Below, in pieces: positions 1-8,256 of a stretch of 64,000 bases of DNA. The DNA is from Butyricicoccus_A sp963588905. Lineage in GTDB: Bacteria > Bacillota > Clostridia > Oscillospirales > Butyricicoccaceae. The stretch spans positions 1 through 64,000 of the forward strand of contig CAVAJF010000002.1 in assembly GCA_963588905.1 (NCBI GenBank). Direction: 5' to 3'. The translations under genes were made by a program, and so were the position numbers. The stretch's first letter is position 1. Each line of letters starts with the position of its first letter. The notes under the pieces are model-generated. The model had not been told where the DNA came from, did no database searches, and saw only the letters and a list, made by a program, of their open reading frames with translations.

Positions 1-83
1 CTGTCAAGCACTTTTTTCTTCCGATCAGTACTTTTTTCATTCAACTGATGTTTTCATGACACCCTCTCGTTGAGTGCCTAAAT

Positions 84-112
84 AGAATACACCTTTTTCG
101 ACACAAAGTCAA
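84..112 (-). promoter_or_regulatory. Leftward sigmaA-type promoter at window edge
   Basis: On the minus strand TTGACT (107-112) is followed after 17 bases by TATTCT (84-89). It would drive a gene to the left of position 1. Confidence 0.5.
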
Positions 113-284
113 CACATATTTCTGCGATTTTTCTCGTTTTGTCGTTTTTCATAGTCAGATGCCGTTATTTTTGTTAAAATATGTGTAACATTGTGGTATA
201 TCAAACTTTTTCTTCTGTTTTCCCAAGAATTTCACTTTGTCTTGTGTCTTTTGCCTATCTTCCAGCAAATCTGCTCGCACAGAC

Positions 285-320
285 AAAAAATCACCAGCAC
301 CGACACGGTACTGGTGATTT
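285..320 (-). terminator. Intrinsic terminator after ywlG
   Basis: The stem is AAATCACCAG (288-297) with CTGGTGATTT (311-320), extended by ACC/GGT, and a T-run follows in the minus direction. The same stem core recurs in other terminators of this window. Confidence 0.8.
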
Positions 321-336
321 ACTCTACTCGTATCAA

Positions 337-891
337 TTACAGTTTATCCTGCTGATAATGTGCACGCACGCCGCCGATAAACTTCAGGCGCGTTCTCGCA
401 CACAGAACATTCGCCTCGCCAATCGTCTTCTGCTCAATGCGCACCGGTACGGCAACCTCTCTCAGATGCATACCAATGAGCGTGCCGCCAATATCCAATC
501 CGGCATGGGCGCGAATGTGCTCGACAGCAACCGGCTCATCAAAGTTTTCCCAACAGGTTGTGGCAAACGAGCCGCCTGCCTTTGGCTGCGGCAAAACATT
601 GACCGGCTCATATCCATATGCCTCTGCTGCCTGCCGCTCGATAATGATCGCACGGTTTAAATGCTCGCAGCACTGCGCTGCCAAATAAATGCCATGCGGT
701 TCCAGGGCAGCATATGCGCCGCGATAAATCGCTCCGGCAATATCCATAGATGAAGCAGAGCCGATCTTCTGACCGCCCACTTCGCTTGTTGAACATCCAA
801 TGACAAACAGGTCTCCCATTTTGAGTTTTGCCTGCTCCAATACTTCACTGACAGCTCTTTGTGTCTCTTGTTCAATTTGTTTGAGTTCCAT
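337..891 (-). CDS. ywlG: YwlG-like UPF0340 (TIGR01440) family protein
   Basis: The 184-residue protein resembles the UPF0340/TIGR01440 family of Bacillus YwlG, whose biochemical role is not established. The family-like features are an N-terminal helix rich in Glu and Gln, then the segment GCSTSEVGGQKIGS near residues 33-46, a QCCEHLNRA motif near residues 73-81 and a DIGGTLIGMHL motif near 133-143. Length is normal for the family. The start is supported by AAGGAGG about 9 bases upstream. It is the last gene of a leftward group behind a GntR regulator and a GNAT acetyltransferase (31-base gap), and a strong terminator follows. Family assignment is from recognition; the function is unknown. Confidence 0.85.
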   Translation of the reverse strand: MELKQIEQETQRAVSEVLEQAKLKMGDLFVIGCSTSEVGGQKIGSASSMDIAGAIYRGAYAALEPHGIYLAAQCCEHLNRAIIIERQAAEAYGYEPVNVLPQPKAGGSFATTCWENFDEPVAVEHIRAHAGLDIGGTLIGMHLREVAVPVRIEQKTIGEANVLCARTRLKFIGGVRAHYQQDKL

Positions 892-921
892 GATGCACGT
901 CCTCCTTACGATTTCCTCGTC

Positions 922-1359
922 TTATTCCCGTATCATCTGGCAATATGTCAGCGGTTCAAAGCCCATCTTTTTATATAATGCAGCAGCGCGGCTGTTTTCC
1001 GGCGTGACTTCCAATCGAAAACGCGCCGTATTCGGATACGCCGAAAACAGCCAATCGAAAAAGGCATGTCCCAGCCCCTGTCCGCGCAGTTGTGGCTCAA
1101 TAAATAGTTCTTCAATCATGACGCAGGAACCTGCCTCCGTTGCATACATGTGGGTCAAATACGCATAGCCTGCGTGTTTCTCCCCCTCATACAACATACA
1201 GCCTTCTATCAGCGGATTGTCGGACACTGCCTGCTCAAACGTGCGCAGCAGTACCCGTTCCGGCACCGGATGGGTGACGGCGTCTGACTGATAAAAGTTT
1301 TTGACTCGCGGCAGGACATACGCCTGATCTGCCTGCGTCATGCGTTTTACGGTTAACAT
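922..1359 (-). CDS. GNAT family N-acetyltransferase
   Basis: A 145-residue single-domain GNAT protein. The acetyl-CoA binding segment reads IEELFIEPQLRGQGLGHAFFDWLF, where RGQGLG is the motif A pyrophosphate loop (about residues 85-90), and motif B is visible at NSRAAALYKKMGFEPL. Such enzymes transfer an acetyl group from acetyl-CoA to an amine; the substrate cannot be read from sequence. I chose the ATG at 1359 because AAGGAA lies 8 bases upstream and the frame then starts 19 bases after the stop of the GntR gene; the longer frame would overlap that gene. It is probably co-transcribed with gntR and ywlG. Confidence 0.85.
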   Translation of the reverse strand: MLTVKRMTQADQAYVLPRVKNFYQSDAVTHPVPERVLLRTFEQAVSDNPLIEGCMLYEGEKHAGYAYLTHMYATEAGSCVMIEELFIEPQLRGQGLGHAFFDWLFSAYPNTARFRLEVTPENSRAAALYKKMGFEPLTYCQMIRE

Positions 1360-1378
1360 TCTATCATTTCCTTGTCTT

Positions 1379-2062
1379 TTATTCCTGCAATGCTTGCTGT
1401 GCAATACTTCTGCGGCACTGCGTCAAATGCAGCAGCATGGCGTCGTACGCCGCCATCTGGTCGTGCGCACCAATCGCCGTGAGAATTTCTCTATTGCTGC
1501 GTGCCAACTCCTCCAGCGCCTTCTGTGACGGCGTACCGGACAGCACGGACGGCGTGCCGCACAGAATCACTGCCAGATTGGGTACGACAACATTGCCCGA
1601 TGCACGGGCAATCGCTGCGTGATAGGCGGTATTTTCTTCCGAAAAATCCTCGCCCGCCAGCATTTTCTTCTCGCAGGCATCGCAAAGTTCCATCAAATGC
1701 TGCAATTCTTCCGGCGTGCAGCGGCTCGCCGCCAGCGATGCCAGACGCGGCTCCAACAAAAAGCGCAGTTCGAGCAAATCGGTTGCCACCTGCACCTTAT
1801 CGGTCAAAAATTCCAAACCGAGCGGATCTTCGCTGACGCCGCTCCGGTCGGAGACAAAGGTACCGGAACCACGGCGAATTTCTACGACACTGCGGCTGAC
1901 TAAGGTTTTAATCGCCTCGCGCAGGGTGCTGCGTCCCACACCGAGTGTTTTCGCCAATTCAAATTCATTTGGCAGCTTATCGCCGGGCTTGAGCTTTTGC
2001 CCGATAATGCTGCGGACGATTTCGTCCGCCACGCGGTCTGTCAGCAGTTTTCCGGTTTCCAT
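1379..2062 (-). CDS. GntR/FadR (FCD) family transcriptional regulator
   Basis: This 227-residue regulator has an N-terminal winged helix-turn-helix (about residues 8-70, with the GntR pattern LKPGDKLPNEFELAKTLGVG and then STLREAIKTL) and a C-terminal all-helical FCD ligand domain (about 95-215). FCD regulators usually sense small organic acids or sugar acids and act as dimers. It heads a short leftward group with a GNAT acetyltransferase and ywlG, and sits 45 bases after the Big2/deacetylase-like gene, so either one four-gene unit or a separate promoter is possible. The start has AAAGGAA upstream. The ligand is not predictable from context. Confidence 0.9.
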   Translation of the reverse strand: METGKLLTDRVADEIVRSIIGQKLKPGDKLPNEFELAKTLGVGRSTLREAIKTLVSRSVVEIRRGSGTFVSDRSGVSEDPLGLEFLTDKVQVATDLLELRFLLEPRLASLAASRCTPEELQHLMELCDACEKKMLAGEDFSEENTAYHAAIARASGNVVVPNLAVILCGTPSVLSGTPSQKALEELARSNREILTAIGAHDQMAAYDAMLLHLTQCRRSIAQQALQE

Positions 2063-2107
2063 GATTCTGATTCCTTTCTATTTCTATATATCCGTCTTTG
2101 ATGCGAG

Positions 2108-3838
2108 TCAGCCCACTGCGGTGTTGCAAACGGCATTGTCGCTCGCCTGAATTGCCTGTGTCGGAATGCCGCAGTACTTCATATACGGCAGCAGCTGGCG
2201 CAGCACGGTGTCCGTTGCCACACTGCCGTCAAAACGTACCGTCGGTGTTCCCGTGGTGTCAATCGCCTTGGACACAGCCTGATAGCTGACGTCCGCCGCC
2301 TGTCCCGATTCATTTGCGTTGGTATTCCAATCCCAAACGCGATAACCCGCGTTGAGCAGAGTGTTGAGTGTCTCGCTGCTGATATTGCCGGAGGTTCCGC
2401 CGGAAATGCGCACCAAGCGCGTCGGCATACCGGTAATAACAGACAGCTGTCGGTTGGCCTGATCCAGCAGGGCAACGACATTGCCGCTGTTTGCCTGTTC
2501 CGGTGTCAGCAGCAGACCAATGCTGTTTCCGTCACCGGTCAAATGGCGCAGCATATCATCCGAGCCATACAAATTGTCTGTCGATACAAAGAAGGTCGCC
2601 TGCATACCGCTCGCAGACAGGGTGTCCGCAATCGAGCCTGCCACATCATCCAGCTTGCTGTCTATCGTGAGATACACCGCTTGCGGAATATTTTTCGGCA
2701 TTGTATAGGCAAATTCTGTGATCGTCACCGTGCTGCCCGGCATATACAGGTAGGTACTGCCTGTGTTCGGCACGTAAGTAAACTGGCTTCCAATACCGGC
2801 AATCGGATTTTTGGACGCGCTTCCCGTACCGGTATTGCCCGGTTTGCTGCTGGGCTTTGCCGGCTGTTTAGCCGGTTGGGTATTGTTATTGCCGTTGGTA
2901 TTATTGTTATTATTGTCCGATTGGTTGTCCGGCTGTCCATGGCCCTTCTGAACCGTGACAGTACAAGACGCCGTGACATTTCCCACAGACACCGTGATGC
3001 GTGTCGTGCCGACACCAACGCCGTAAATTCTGCCGTCCTTATAGTAAGCAACCGCCGGATTTTCCGATTCCCACTGCGCAGCGTCTATATTCGTACCCGC
3101 CGGGGTCGGTGTCACCTGAACCGCAATGTTGTCTCCCACGAACATCTTCATGCTGTTCGGCTGAATGGTCAGCGATTCCAGATCGGACACGACAGAAATC
3201 GTCAATTTTGCGACGACATTGCCCGTTGTCGCTCTGATCGTCGCCGAGCCCACCTGATGCGCCGTCACCTTGCCATCGCTATCGACGGACAAAACGTCCG
3301 AATCGTCGGATTTCCATGTGATTTTCGCCGTATCTCGTGCTTCTGTCGGTGTGATAGACAGCTGCAGCTTTTGTGTCTCTCCGACGCGCATTTCCTGCGT
3401 GCCCTCGATGGTCATCTGTTTGACCGCGAAGCCGGAAACCGTAATCGTGCAGGAGACTGTTCTGCCGTCGCCCAGTATTTTTCCGACCGTTGCCGTGCCT
3501 GTTTTCTCAGCCGTAACCACGCCGGACTCTTTCTCAACGGTTACGGCATCACTGTTATCTAAGACGCCCCAACCGGTGGCTTTATCGGTGCTGCTTTCAC
3601 CGGAGCCGGCCGCTTGATTTTCCGATTTTTTTCCGATATTGGCAGAGCCAACGGACAGCTTGATCTGTTCGCCGATCTTCAGCGAGGCTGTTCTCTCCTT
3701 TTCCGGTTCCAGCACCATTTGCTTTCGCACCGGAGCGGCAGAAGCCGCATTATTTTCCTTTGGCGTTGCCACAGCGACCGCACCGCAGAGCAGCACGCCG
3801 CAAAGCAAAGCGCAAAGCATTTTCGTCATTTTTTTCAT
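2108..3838 (-). CDS. Secreted Big2-domain protein with degenerate polysaccharide deacetylase domain
   Basis: The 576-residue product starts with a signal peptide (MKKMTKMLCALLCGVLLCGA). Three Ig-like Big2 repeats follow in roughly residues 35-300, the second and third with typical VGDNIAV.../GVGTTRITV patterns. Next comes an Asn/Thr/Pro-rich linker (about 305-345) and a C-terminal NodB-like fold (about 385-570). The deacetylase fold keeps ATFFVS, a RISGG version of RFPGG and a DWN motif. The metal/catalytic TFDDGP motif is replaced by TIDSKL and the metal-binding His pair is absent, so it is probably inactive and may bind cell-wall glycan. I chose the ATG at 3838 (AGGGAGA upstream) over one ten codons earlier. 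It is divergent from glgB. Confidence 0.8.
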   Translation of the reverse strand: MKKMTKMLCALLCGVLLCGAVAVATPKENNAASAAPVRKQMVLEPEKERTASLKIGEQIKLSVGSANIGKKSENQAAGSGESSTDKATGWGVLDNSDAVTVEKESGVVTAEKTGTATVGKILGDGRTVSCTITVSGFAVKQMTIEGTQEMRVGETQKLQLSITPTEARDTAKITWKSDDSDVLSVDSDGKVTAHQVGSATIRATTGNVVAKLTISVVSDLESLTIQPNSMKMFVGDNIAVQVTPTPAGTNIDAAQWESENPAVAYYKDGRIYGVGVGTTRITVSVGNVTASCTVTVQKGHGQPDNQSDNNNNNTNGNNNTQPAKQPAKPSSKPGNTGTGSASKNPIAGIGSQFTYVPNTGSTYLYMPGSTVTITEFAYTMPKNIPQAVYLTIDSKLDDVAGSIADTLSASGMQATFFVSTDNLYGSDDMLRHLTGDGNSIGLLLTPEQANSGNVVALLDQANRQLSVITGMPTRLVRISGGTSGNISSETLNTLLNAGYRVWDWNTNANESGQAADVSYQAVSKAIDTTGTPTVRFDGSVATDTVLRQLLPYMKYCGIPTQAIQASDNAVCNTAVG

Positions 3839-3886
3839 GTGATTCTCATCTCCCTGCGAGACCCGCATAGATATTTATTCAGATTT

Positions 3887-3915
3887 ATTATACCGCACAT
3901 ACCGGTATTTGTCAC
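3887..3915 (-). promoter_or_regulatory. Promoter of the Big2/deacetylase-like gene
   Basis: On the minus strand GTGACA (3910-3915), a 17-base spacer and TATAAT (3887-3892), about 50 bases upstream of the start codon. Confidence 0.65.
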
Positions 3916-4011
3916 AGCATTTTTGCCGGAATCATGAACAAATTTACGTGGTGTTTCCCATGGTAAATCAATCGACATTTTATCCCGTTTTGTCCCATAT
4001 CCCGCTTTCTG

Positions 4012-4040
4012 TTGCGCACCGCATCCAGCGATGTTATAAT
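4012..4040 (+). promoter_or_regulatory. glgB promoter
   Basis: TTGCGC (4012-4017), 17-base spacer, TATAAT (4035-4040), 40 bases before the chosen glgB start. Confidence 0.7.
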
Positions 4041-4079
4041 AAATATATCTTTCATTGGATCACAACAGGGAGGGCAATC

Positions 4080-5906
4080 ATGAACATCGAACAGCAAATT
4101 CGAGAATTTTTAACCGGACAGAGTGCCAAGGCATATCAGGTTTTCGGCTCTCATCCTGTCCATAAATACGATCAGGACGGCATTGAATTTCGCGTCTACG
4201 CGCCGAATGCCGCCAACATGCAATTGGTCGGCACCTTTAACGACTGGAACGGCTGGGACATGCAGCGGCAGGACGATGGTGTCTGGACGATTTTCTGCAA
4301 AGACATCCCGCAGGGCGCCCTGTACAAATACCGCACGACGACACCGGAAGGCCGCGTGATTGACCGCGCCGATCCGTTCGCCTTCTTCTCCGAGCTGCGC
4401 CCGGGCAATGCATCCGCCGTCTTTGACATTGACCATTATTATTGGAACGATGGAAGCTGGATGGCAGAGCGCAACAAAAATTATACGCGCCCGATGAGTA
4501 TTTACGAGCTGCACGCCGGTTCCTGGCGGCGGGATACGGAAGATCTCCCTGAGACCGCTACGCCGGAGGAACAGGAAAACGGCAGAATGCTGTCCTACCG
4601 CGAGCTTGCCGACCAACTCATTCCGTATATCAAGGAACAGGGCTTTTCTCACATCGAGCTGATGCCGCTGAATGAGCACCCGTTTGACGGCTCCTGGGGC
4701 TATCAGGCAACCGGCTATTTCTCCGCCACCTCGCGGTATGGCGATCCATACGGCCTGATGGAGCTGATTGACCGCTGTCACCAGGCGCACATCGGTGTCA
4801 TTCTCGACGTCGTGCCGCTGCATTTCGTGACGGACTTCTTCGGTCTGCATCAGTTTGACGGCGGATTTGTCTACGAATCGCAATACGAAGACCTGCGGTA
4901 CACGGAATGGGGCACGGTGCTGTTCGATTACACCAAGCCGCATGTCCTGTCGTTCATGAAGTCCTCGCTGGACTTCTGGATCAACTACTACCATATTGAC
5001 GGTCTGCGCTATGACGCCGTTTCTCAGCTCATCTTCAAAAACGGCGATCCCAACGCGCCGCTCAACGATTCGGGCATTTGGTTCCTCAAAAATACCAATT
5101 TTTATCTCCAGCAGACCTATCCAAACGTCATGCTCATGGCGGAGGATTCGTCCAATTATATCAAAGTCACCGCGCCGCCGCAGTACGGCGGTCTCGGCTT
5201 TGACTACAAATGGGATCTCGGCTGGATGAACGATACGCTTCAGTATCTCTCGATGCATCCAAACGACCGAAATCATTCCCGCCACACGCTGATGTTCTCG
5301 ATGGCGTACTTCTACAACGACATTTTTATCTTGCCGCTGTCGCATGACGAAGTCGTACACGGCAAGCACACCATCATCGACAAGATGTGGGGCGACTACG
5401 AGCAAAAATTCCAGCAGACCCGCCTGCTGTATCTGTATATGTGCGCCCATCCGGGCAAGGTGCTCAATTTCATGGGAAATGAGCTGGCAGAGTTCCGCGA
5501 GTGGGATGAAAACAAGCAGCTGGGCTGGAATTTGATGGAATATCCGATGCATGACGCCTTCAACCATTACTGCCGCCATCTGCATAAAATCGGCTTGGAA
5601 TACCGCGCGCTATACGATACCGAGTATGATCCGCGCGCATTCCGCTGGCTGGACACACCGGGCGCACCGGCCACGGTATTCGCTTTCGTCCGCCGTTCTG
5701 AAGACGGCAAGCAAACGATTGCCTGCGTCATGAACTTTGGCTTGCAGCCGGTTACTGTATTTATCCCCGCGCTGTCCGATGACTGGAAAGAGCTGGTCAA
5801 CACCGACGACACCCAATATTCCGGCTCCGGCGTGACCAATTCCGGCAGCGTTCACAATCAAGTTCGCTTGGCTCCACTGTCCGGCACACTGCTGTGCCGA
5901 GAGTAA
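4080..5906 (+). CDS. glgB: 1,4-alpha-glucan branching enzyme
   Basis: GlgB cuts alpha-1,4-glucan chains and re-attaches them as alpha-1,6 branches during glycogen synthesis in the cytoplasm. The 608-residue protein has a CBM48-like beta-sandwich (about residues 30-120) and a GH13 barrel. The GH13 motifs are clear: DGLRYD with nucleophile Asp312, AEDSS with acid/base Glu355, and LSHDEV with Asp423, followed by the GlgB-specific HGKHTIIDKMWGDY. It lacks the extra N-terminal domain of longer GlgB proteins. The ATG at 4080 follows AGGGAGGG with good spacing; a 57-codon upstream extension overlaps the promoter and is rejected. No other glycogen gene is adjacent, so it is a stand-alone unit with its own terminator. 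Confidence 0.95.
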   Translation: MNIEQQIREFLTGQSAKAYQVFGSHPVHKYDQDGIEFRVYAPNAANMQLVGTFNDWNGWDMQRQDDGVWTIFCKDIPQGALYKYRTTTPEGRVIDRADPFAFFSELRPGNASAVFDIDHYYWNDGSWMAERNKNYTRPMSIYELHAGSWRRDTEDLPETATPEEQENGRMLSYRELADQLIPYIKEQGFSHIELMPLNEHPFDGSWGYQATGYFSATSRYGDPYGLMELIDRCHQAHIGVILDVVPLHFVTDFFGLHQFDGGFVYESQYEDLRYTEWGTVLFDYTKPHVLSFMKSSLDFWINYYHIDGLRYDAVSQLIFKNGDPNAPLNDSGIWFLKNTNFYLQQTYPNVMLMAEDSSNYIKVTAPPQYGGLGFDYKWDLGWMNDTLQYLSMHPNDRNHSRHTLMFSMAYFYNDIFILPLSHDEVVHGKHTIIDKMWGDYEQKFQQTRLLYLYMCAHPGKVLNFMGNELAEFREWDENKQLGWNLMEYPMHDAFNHYCRHLHKIGLEYRALYDTEYDPRAFRWLDTPGAPATVFAFVRRSEDGKQTIACVMNFGLQPVTVFIPALSDDWKELVNTDDTQYSGSGVTNSGSVHNQVRLAPLSGTLLCRE

Positions 5907-5937
5907 CCGTGGAAGAATCTGTGGAAAACTGACTAGA

Positions 5938-5992
5938 CAAAAAAGATCTGTGCTCCTATTCTTACAAATAGGCAGTTCACAGATCTTTTTCT
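5938..5992 (+). terminator. Intrinsic terminator after glgB
   Basis: AAAAAGATCTGTG pairs with CACAGATCTTTTT, and an inner CCTATT/AATAGG stem extends it; a T-rich tail follows. The hairpin lies just before the SD of the next gene, so it may also form part of that gene's leader. Confidence 0.7.
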
Positions 5993-6011
5993 TTTGAAAG
6001 GAGACAGATTC

Positions 6012-6731
6012 ATGTCCAGTTCTACCCTTACAGACTGTTGTATTTCTTCCTTAGAGCATCCCATTGCCGCACTGGCAGACCGTCCCGCCCTGTCCGCAGA
6101 AGATCTCAAAGCGTATTTCGATGCCAATCCGATCCAGCTCATGCACGCACACAATGCGCTGGCACAGGCACTGGCCGGTACCACAGGTGCAGAGAGCATC
6201 GGCTTTACCGACACAGCCGGTGTCACCGCAGCCAATGTCCAGCAGGCCATCGAGCAGGTACAGCAGCAACTCTCTGACCTCTCTTTGGGCTCGATTCCCG
6301 ACGGCTCCATCACTGCGGCCAAGCTGGCAGCCTCGCTCCAGCAGCAGATTGCCGCGGTCGCGCAGCTGCAAACGACAGTGGAACAGCTGCAAGCCGAACA
6401 GCACGCATCCGGCACGCAGTTCCCGTTTATGGTGCTCGCCCTGTCCGATGATACGCCGGACACCATGCAGGACGAGCTGGCATCCGCCGCGCTCGGTCTG
6501 CGTTATACAGACGGCGTGCACAATCTCGGCAGGCAGTTCGGCTGGCTGTGCACCAGAAACAGCAGCGCCACACCGTCTGCCGCCTTTCTCGCCAAGCAGA
6601 CCTATGCAGATATTTTATCCGATTCCGCGACACTGCAGGAAATTGCCTCGCTTGCTCCCGTGCTCGCACTCATCAAGCTGTCCACAGAGGGCGTCCGCGC
6701 CTATAATTCCGCCCTGCACGACGAACGATAA
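6012..6731 (+). CDS. Coiled-coil protein resembling phage tail-fibre segments
   Basis: I do not recognise a defined family. The 239-residue protein contains IGFTDTAGVTAANVQQAIE and a nearby IPDGSITAAKLA segment (about residues 57-105). These are the kind of short repeats seen in phage tail-fibre and collar proteins. A Gln/Leu/Ala-rich heptad stretch (about 100-140) follows, predicting a coiled coil. There is no signal peptide or membrane segment. The ATG at 6012 follows AAAGGAG with 8-base spacing. It lies alone between the glgB terminator and its own bidirectional terminator, with no other phage genes nearby. It could be a domesticated phage remnant or a structural protein of unknown role. 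Confidence 0.6.
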   Translation: MSSSTLTDCCISSLEHPIAALADRPALSAEDLKAYFDANPIQLMHAHNALAQALAGTTGAESIGFTDTAGVTAANVQQAIEQVQQQLSDLSLGSIPDGSITAAKLAASLQQQIAAVAQLQTTVEQLQAEQHASGTQFPFMVLALSDDTPDTMQDELASAALGLRYTDGVHNLGRQFGWLCTRNSSATPSAAFLAKQTYADILSDSATLQEIASLAPVLALIKLSTEGVRAYNSALHDER

Positions 6732-6750
6732 ACCATCGCCAACAAACAGC

Positions 6751-6775
6751 AAAAGTCTCCCGTTTGGGAGACTTT
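6751..6775. terminator. Bidirectional terminator
   Basis: AAAAGTCTCCC, loop GTTT, GGGAGACTTTT. It separates the convergent tail-fibre-like gene and the glycosyltransferase gene and works in both directions. Confidence 0.85.
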
Positions 6776-6779
6776 TGAT

Positions 6780-8072
6780 TTATCGAATTTCATCCAGTGT
6801 CTTGGAAACTTCATGCTTGATTGGCTTCCACTCTACCTTGCGGAACAGAGCGGCAACGGCAATCGGCAGATACGTCAGCTGGAACAGCGGGAACGTAAAG
6901 GTATACAACACGCGCTTCCATGTCGGACAATTGCGGATTTTTTTGCGCTCTGAGATGATGGTCACAAGACCCATCAAAAACAGCGAGCCATAATAGCCGA
7001 GCAGCCAGAAGCCCAGCGAGCTGAGCATCGTCTGAATCATATGCGGCATATATAGCGAGCCAAACACACCCATCAGCAAAATGACAAGATCCAGCGCCAA
7101 AATGCCCATGGTAATCAGCATACCCGGCATAACCGTCATCGTCAAATCATAGCTGGCGAGCTTTTTAATGCGGCGCTTGGTGACGATGCCGCGGCTCAAC
7201 TTGCCGCCGTACTGGGCAACGATCTGATAAAATCCCTTCGCCCAGCGCATACGCTGCGTCCAGGACTGGCTGAACGTCGTCGGCTGTTCATCGTACAGCA
7301 TGGCATCGCCGCAGTAGCCAATCATTTCTCCGTGAATGACGGTATCCACGGTAAACTCAATATCCTCTGTCAGCAGATGATACGGCCAGCCGCCGCGCTC
7401 TCGAATTACCGCGCTCGCCACGACAAAGCCGGTGCCGGAAACCGCACAGCTGGTTCCCAGCATCATGCGGGCATTGTTCAAAAACTTGGCTTCACGCAGG
7501 AACCACAGCGAATAACCGGCAGAAATCCAGTTTGTCGCAAAGTTTTTGGAATTTCGATAGGTCGTCATAATGCGATAGCCCTGACAGAATGTCTTGTTGA
7601 CCGCCTCAAAAAAGTGCTCGTCGAGCAGATTATCCGCATCAATAATGACATAGGCATCATAGTAATCATCGCCGACGCCCTCTTTGAGCTTGGTAAAGAC
7701 GTAATCCAGCGCATAGCCCTTGCCGACCTGCTCCTTGTTGAATCGCTCATAGACAATCGCGCCGTGGTCACGCGCCACCTGCGCGGTGTCGTCCGTGCAG
7801 TTATCCGCGACAACAATCGCATCTAAAAATTCCGCCGGATACGTCTGCGCCTTAATCGTATCCAGCAGCTGACCGATCACGCCGGACTCATTTCGCGCAG
7901 AAATAATCGCCGCATACCGATTGGTTCTGACTATCGGCTCCGCATGGTTCTTTTTGCGGCGTTTGCGGATATATTCTCCGATAAATACCACACCGATATA
8001 TCCCATCTGATAGACATACAGAACAGAAATGATCGTAATGACCAAGGTATTCATATGAATAATGAGATTCAC
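6780..8072 (-). CDS. Processive family 2 glycosyltransferase, membrane-bound
   Basis: The 430-residue protein has an N-terminal membrane segment (about residues 7-28) and a GT-A catalytic domain with RYAAIISARNE near the start and a DADN metal-binding motif. A TEDIEFT motif and QRMRWAKG (the Q/RxxRW signature of processive GT2 enzymes) follow. Two to four C-terminal membrane segments end it (about 310-415). This is the layout of cellulose, hyaluronan and poly-GlcNAc synthases, which polymerise a nucleotide-sugar and extrude the chain; the sugar cannot be read. I chose the GTG at 8072 because AAAGGGG lies 7 bases upstream; a longer frame would run through the upstream terminator. It is a single-gene unit. 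Confidence 0.85.
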   Translation of the reverse strand: MNLIIHMNTLVITIISVLYVYQMGYIGVVFIGEYIRKRRKKNHAEPIVRTNRYAAIISARNESGVIGQLLDTIKAQTYPAEFLDAIVVADNCTDDTAQVARDHGAIVYERFNKEQVGKGYALDYVFTKLKEGVGDDYYDAYVIIDADNLLDEHFFEAVNKTFCQGYRIMTTYRNSKNFATNWISAGYSLWFLREAKFLNNARMMLGTSCAVSGTGFVVASAVIRERGGWPYHLLTEDIEFTVDTVIHGEMIGYCGDAMLYDEQPTTFSQSWTQRMRWAKGFYQIVAQYGGKLSRGIVTKRRIKKLASYDLTMTVMPGMLITMGILALDLVILLMGVFGSLYMPHMIQTMLSSLGFWLLGYYGSLFLMGLVTIISERKKIRNCPTWKRVLYTFTFPLFQLTYLPIAVAALFRKVEWKPIKHEVSKTLDEIR

Positions 8073-8200
8073 AGCAATCCCCTTTCCTATCTTTGCTACA
8101 GGTTCTTTTCTTTTCAAAAAGATAACACTTTCTCGTGACAATTGCAAGGAATCCCGCTGTTTTTCACAAAATCTTTGCAATTTTCTACACAGTATACAAA

Positions 8201-8231
8201 AGGGAGCACCCATTTTGGGTGCTCCCTCAAG
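8201..8231 (-). terminator. Terminator after the PrsA-like gene
   Basis: Minus strand: GGGAGCACCC, loop, GGGTGCTCCC and then TTTT. It isolates the foldase gene from the glycosyltransferase gene downstream. Confidence 0.85.
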
Positions 8232-8256
8232 CATTTTCGTTTTGCTCTCGCTGCGA

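Larger units (their letters stand above)
1..336. other. AT-rich non-coding left edge
   Basis: I see no convincing gene in this stretch. It holds a leftward promoter near 84-112 for a gene beyond the window edge and the terminator of the ywlG transcript at 285-320. A 159-codon open frame on the plus strand from 181 runs through that terminator and antisense to ywlG, and has no family resemblance. Confidence 0.6.

Noticed and set aside
4110..5585. Open frame of 491 codons antisense to glgB
   Set aside because: Mirror of codon bias in glgB; no recognisable domain.
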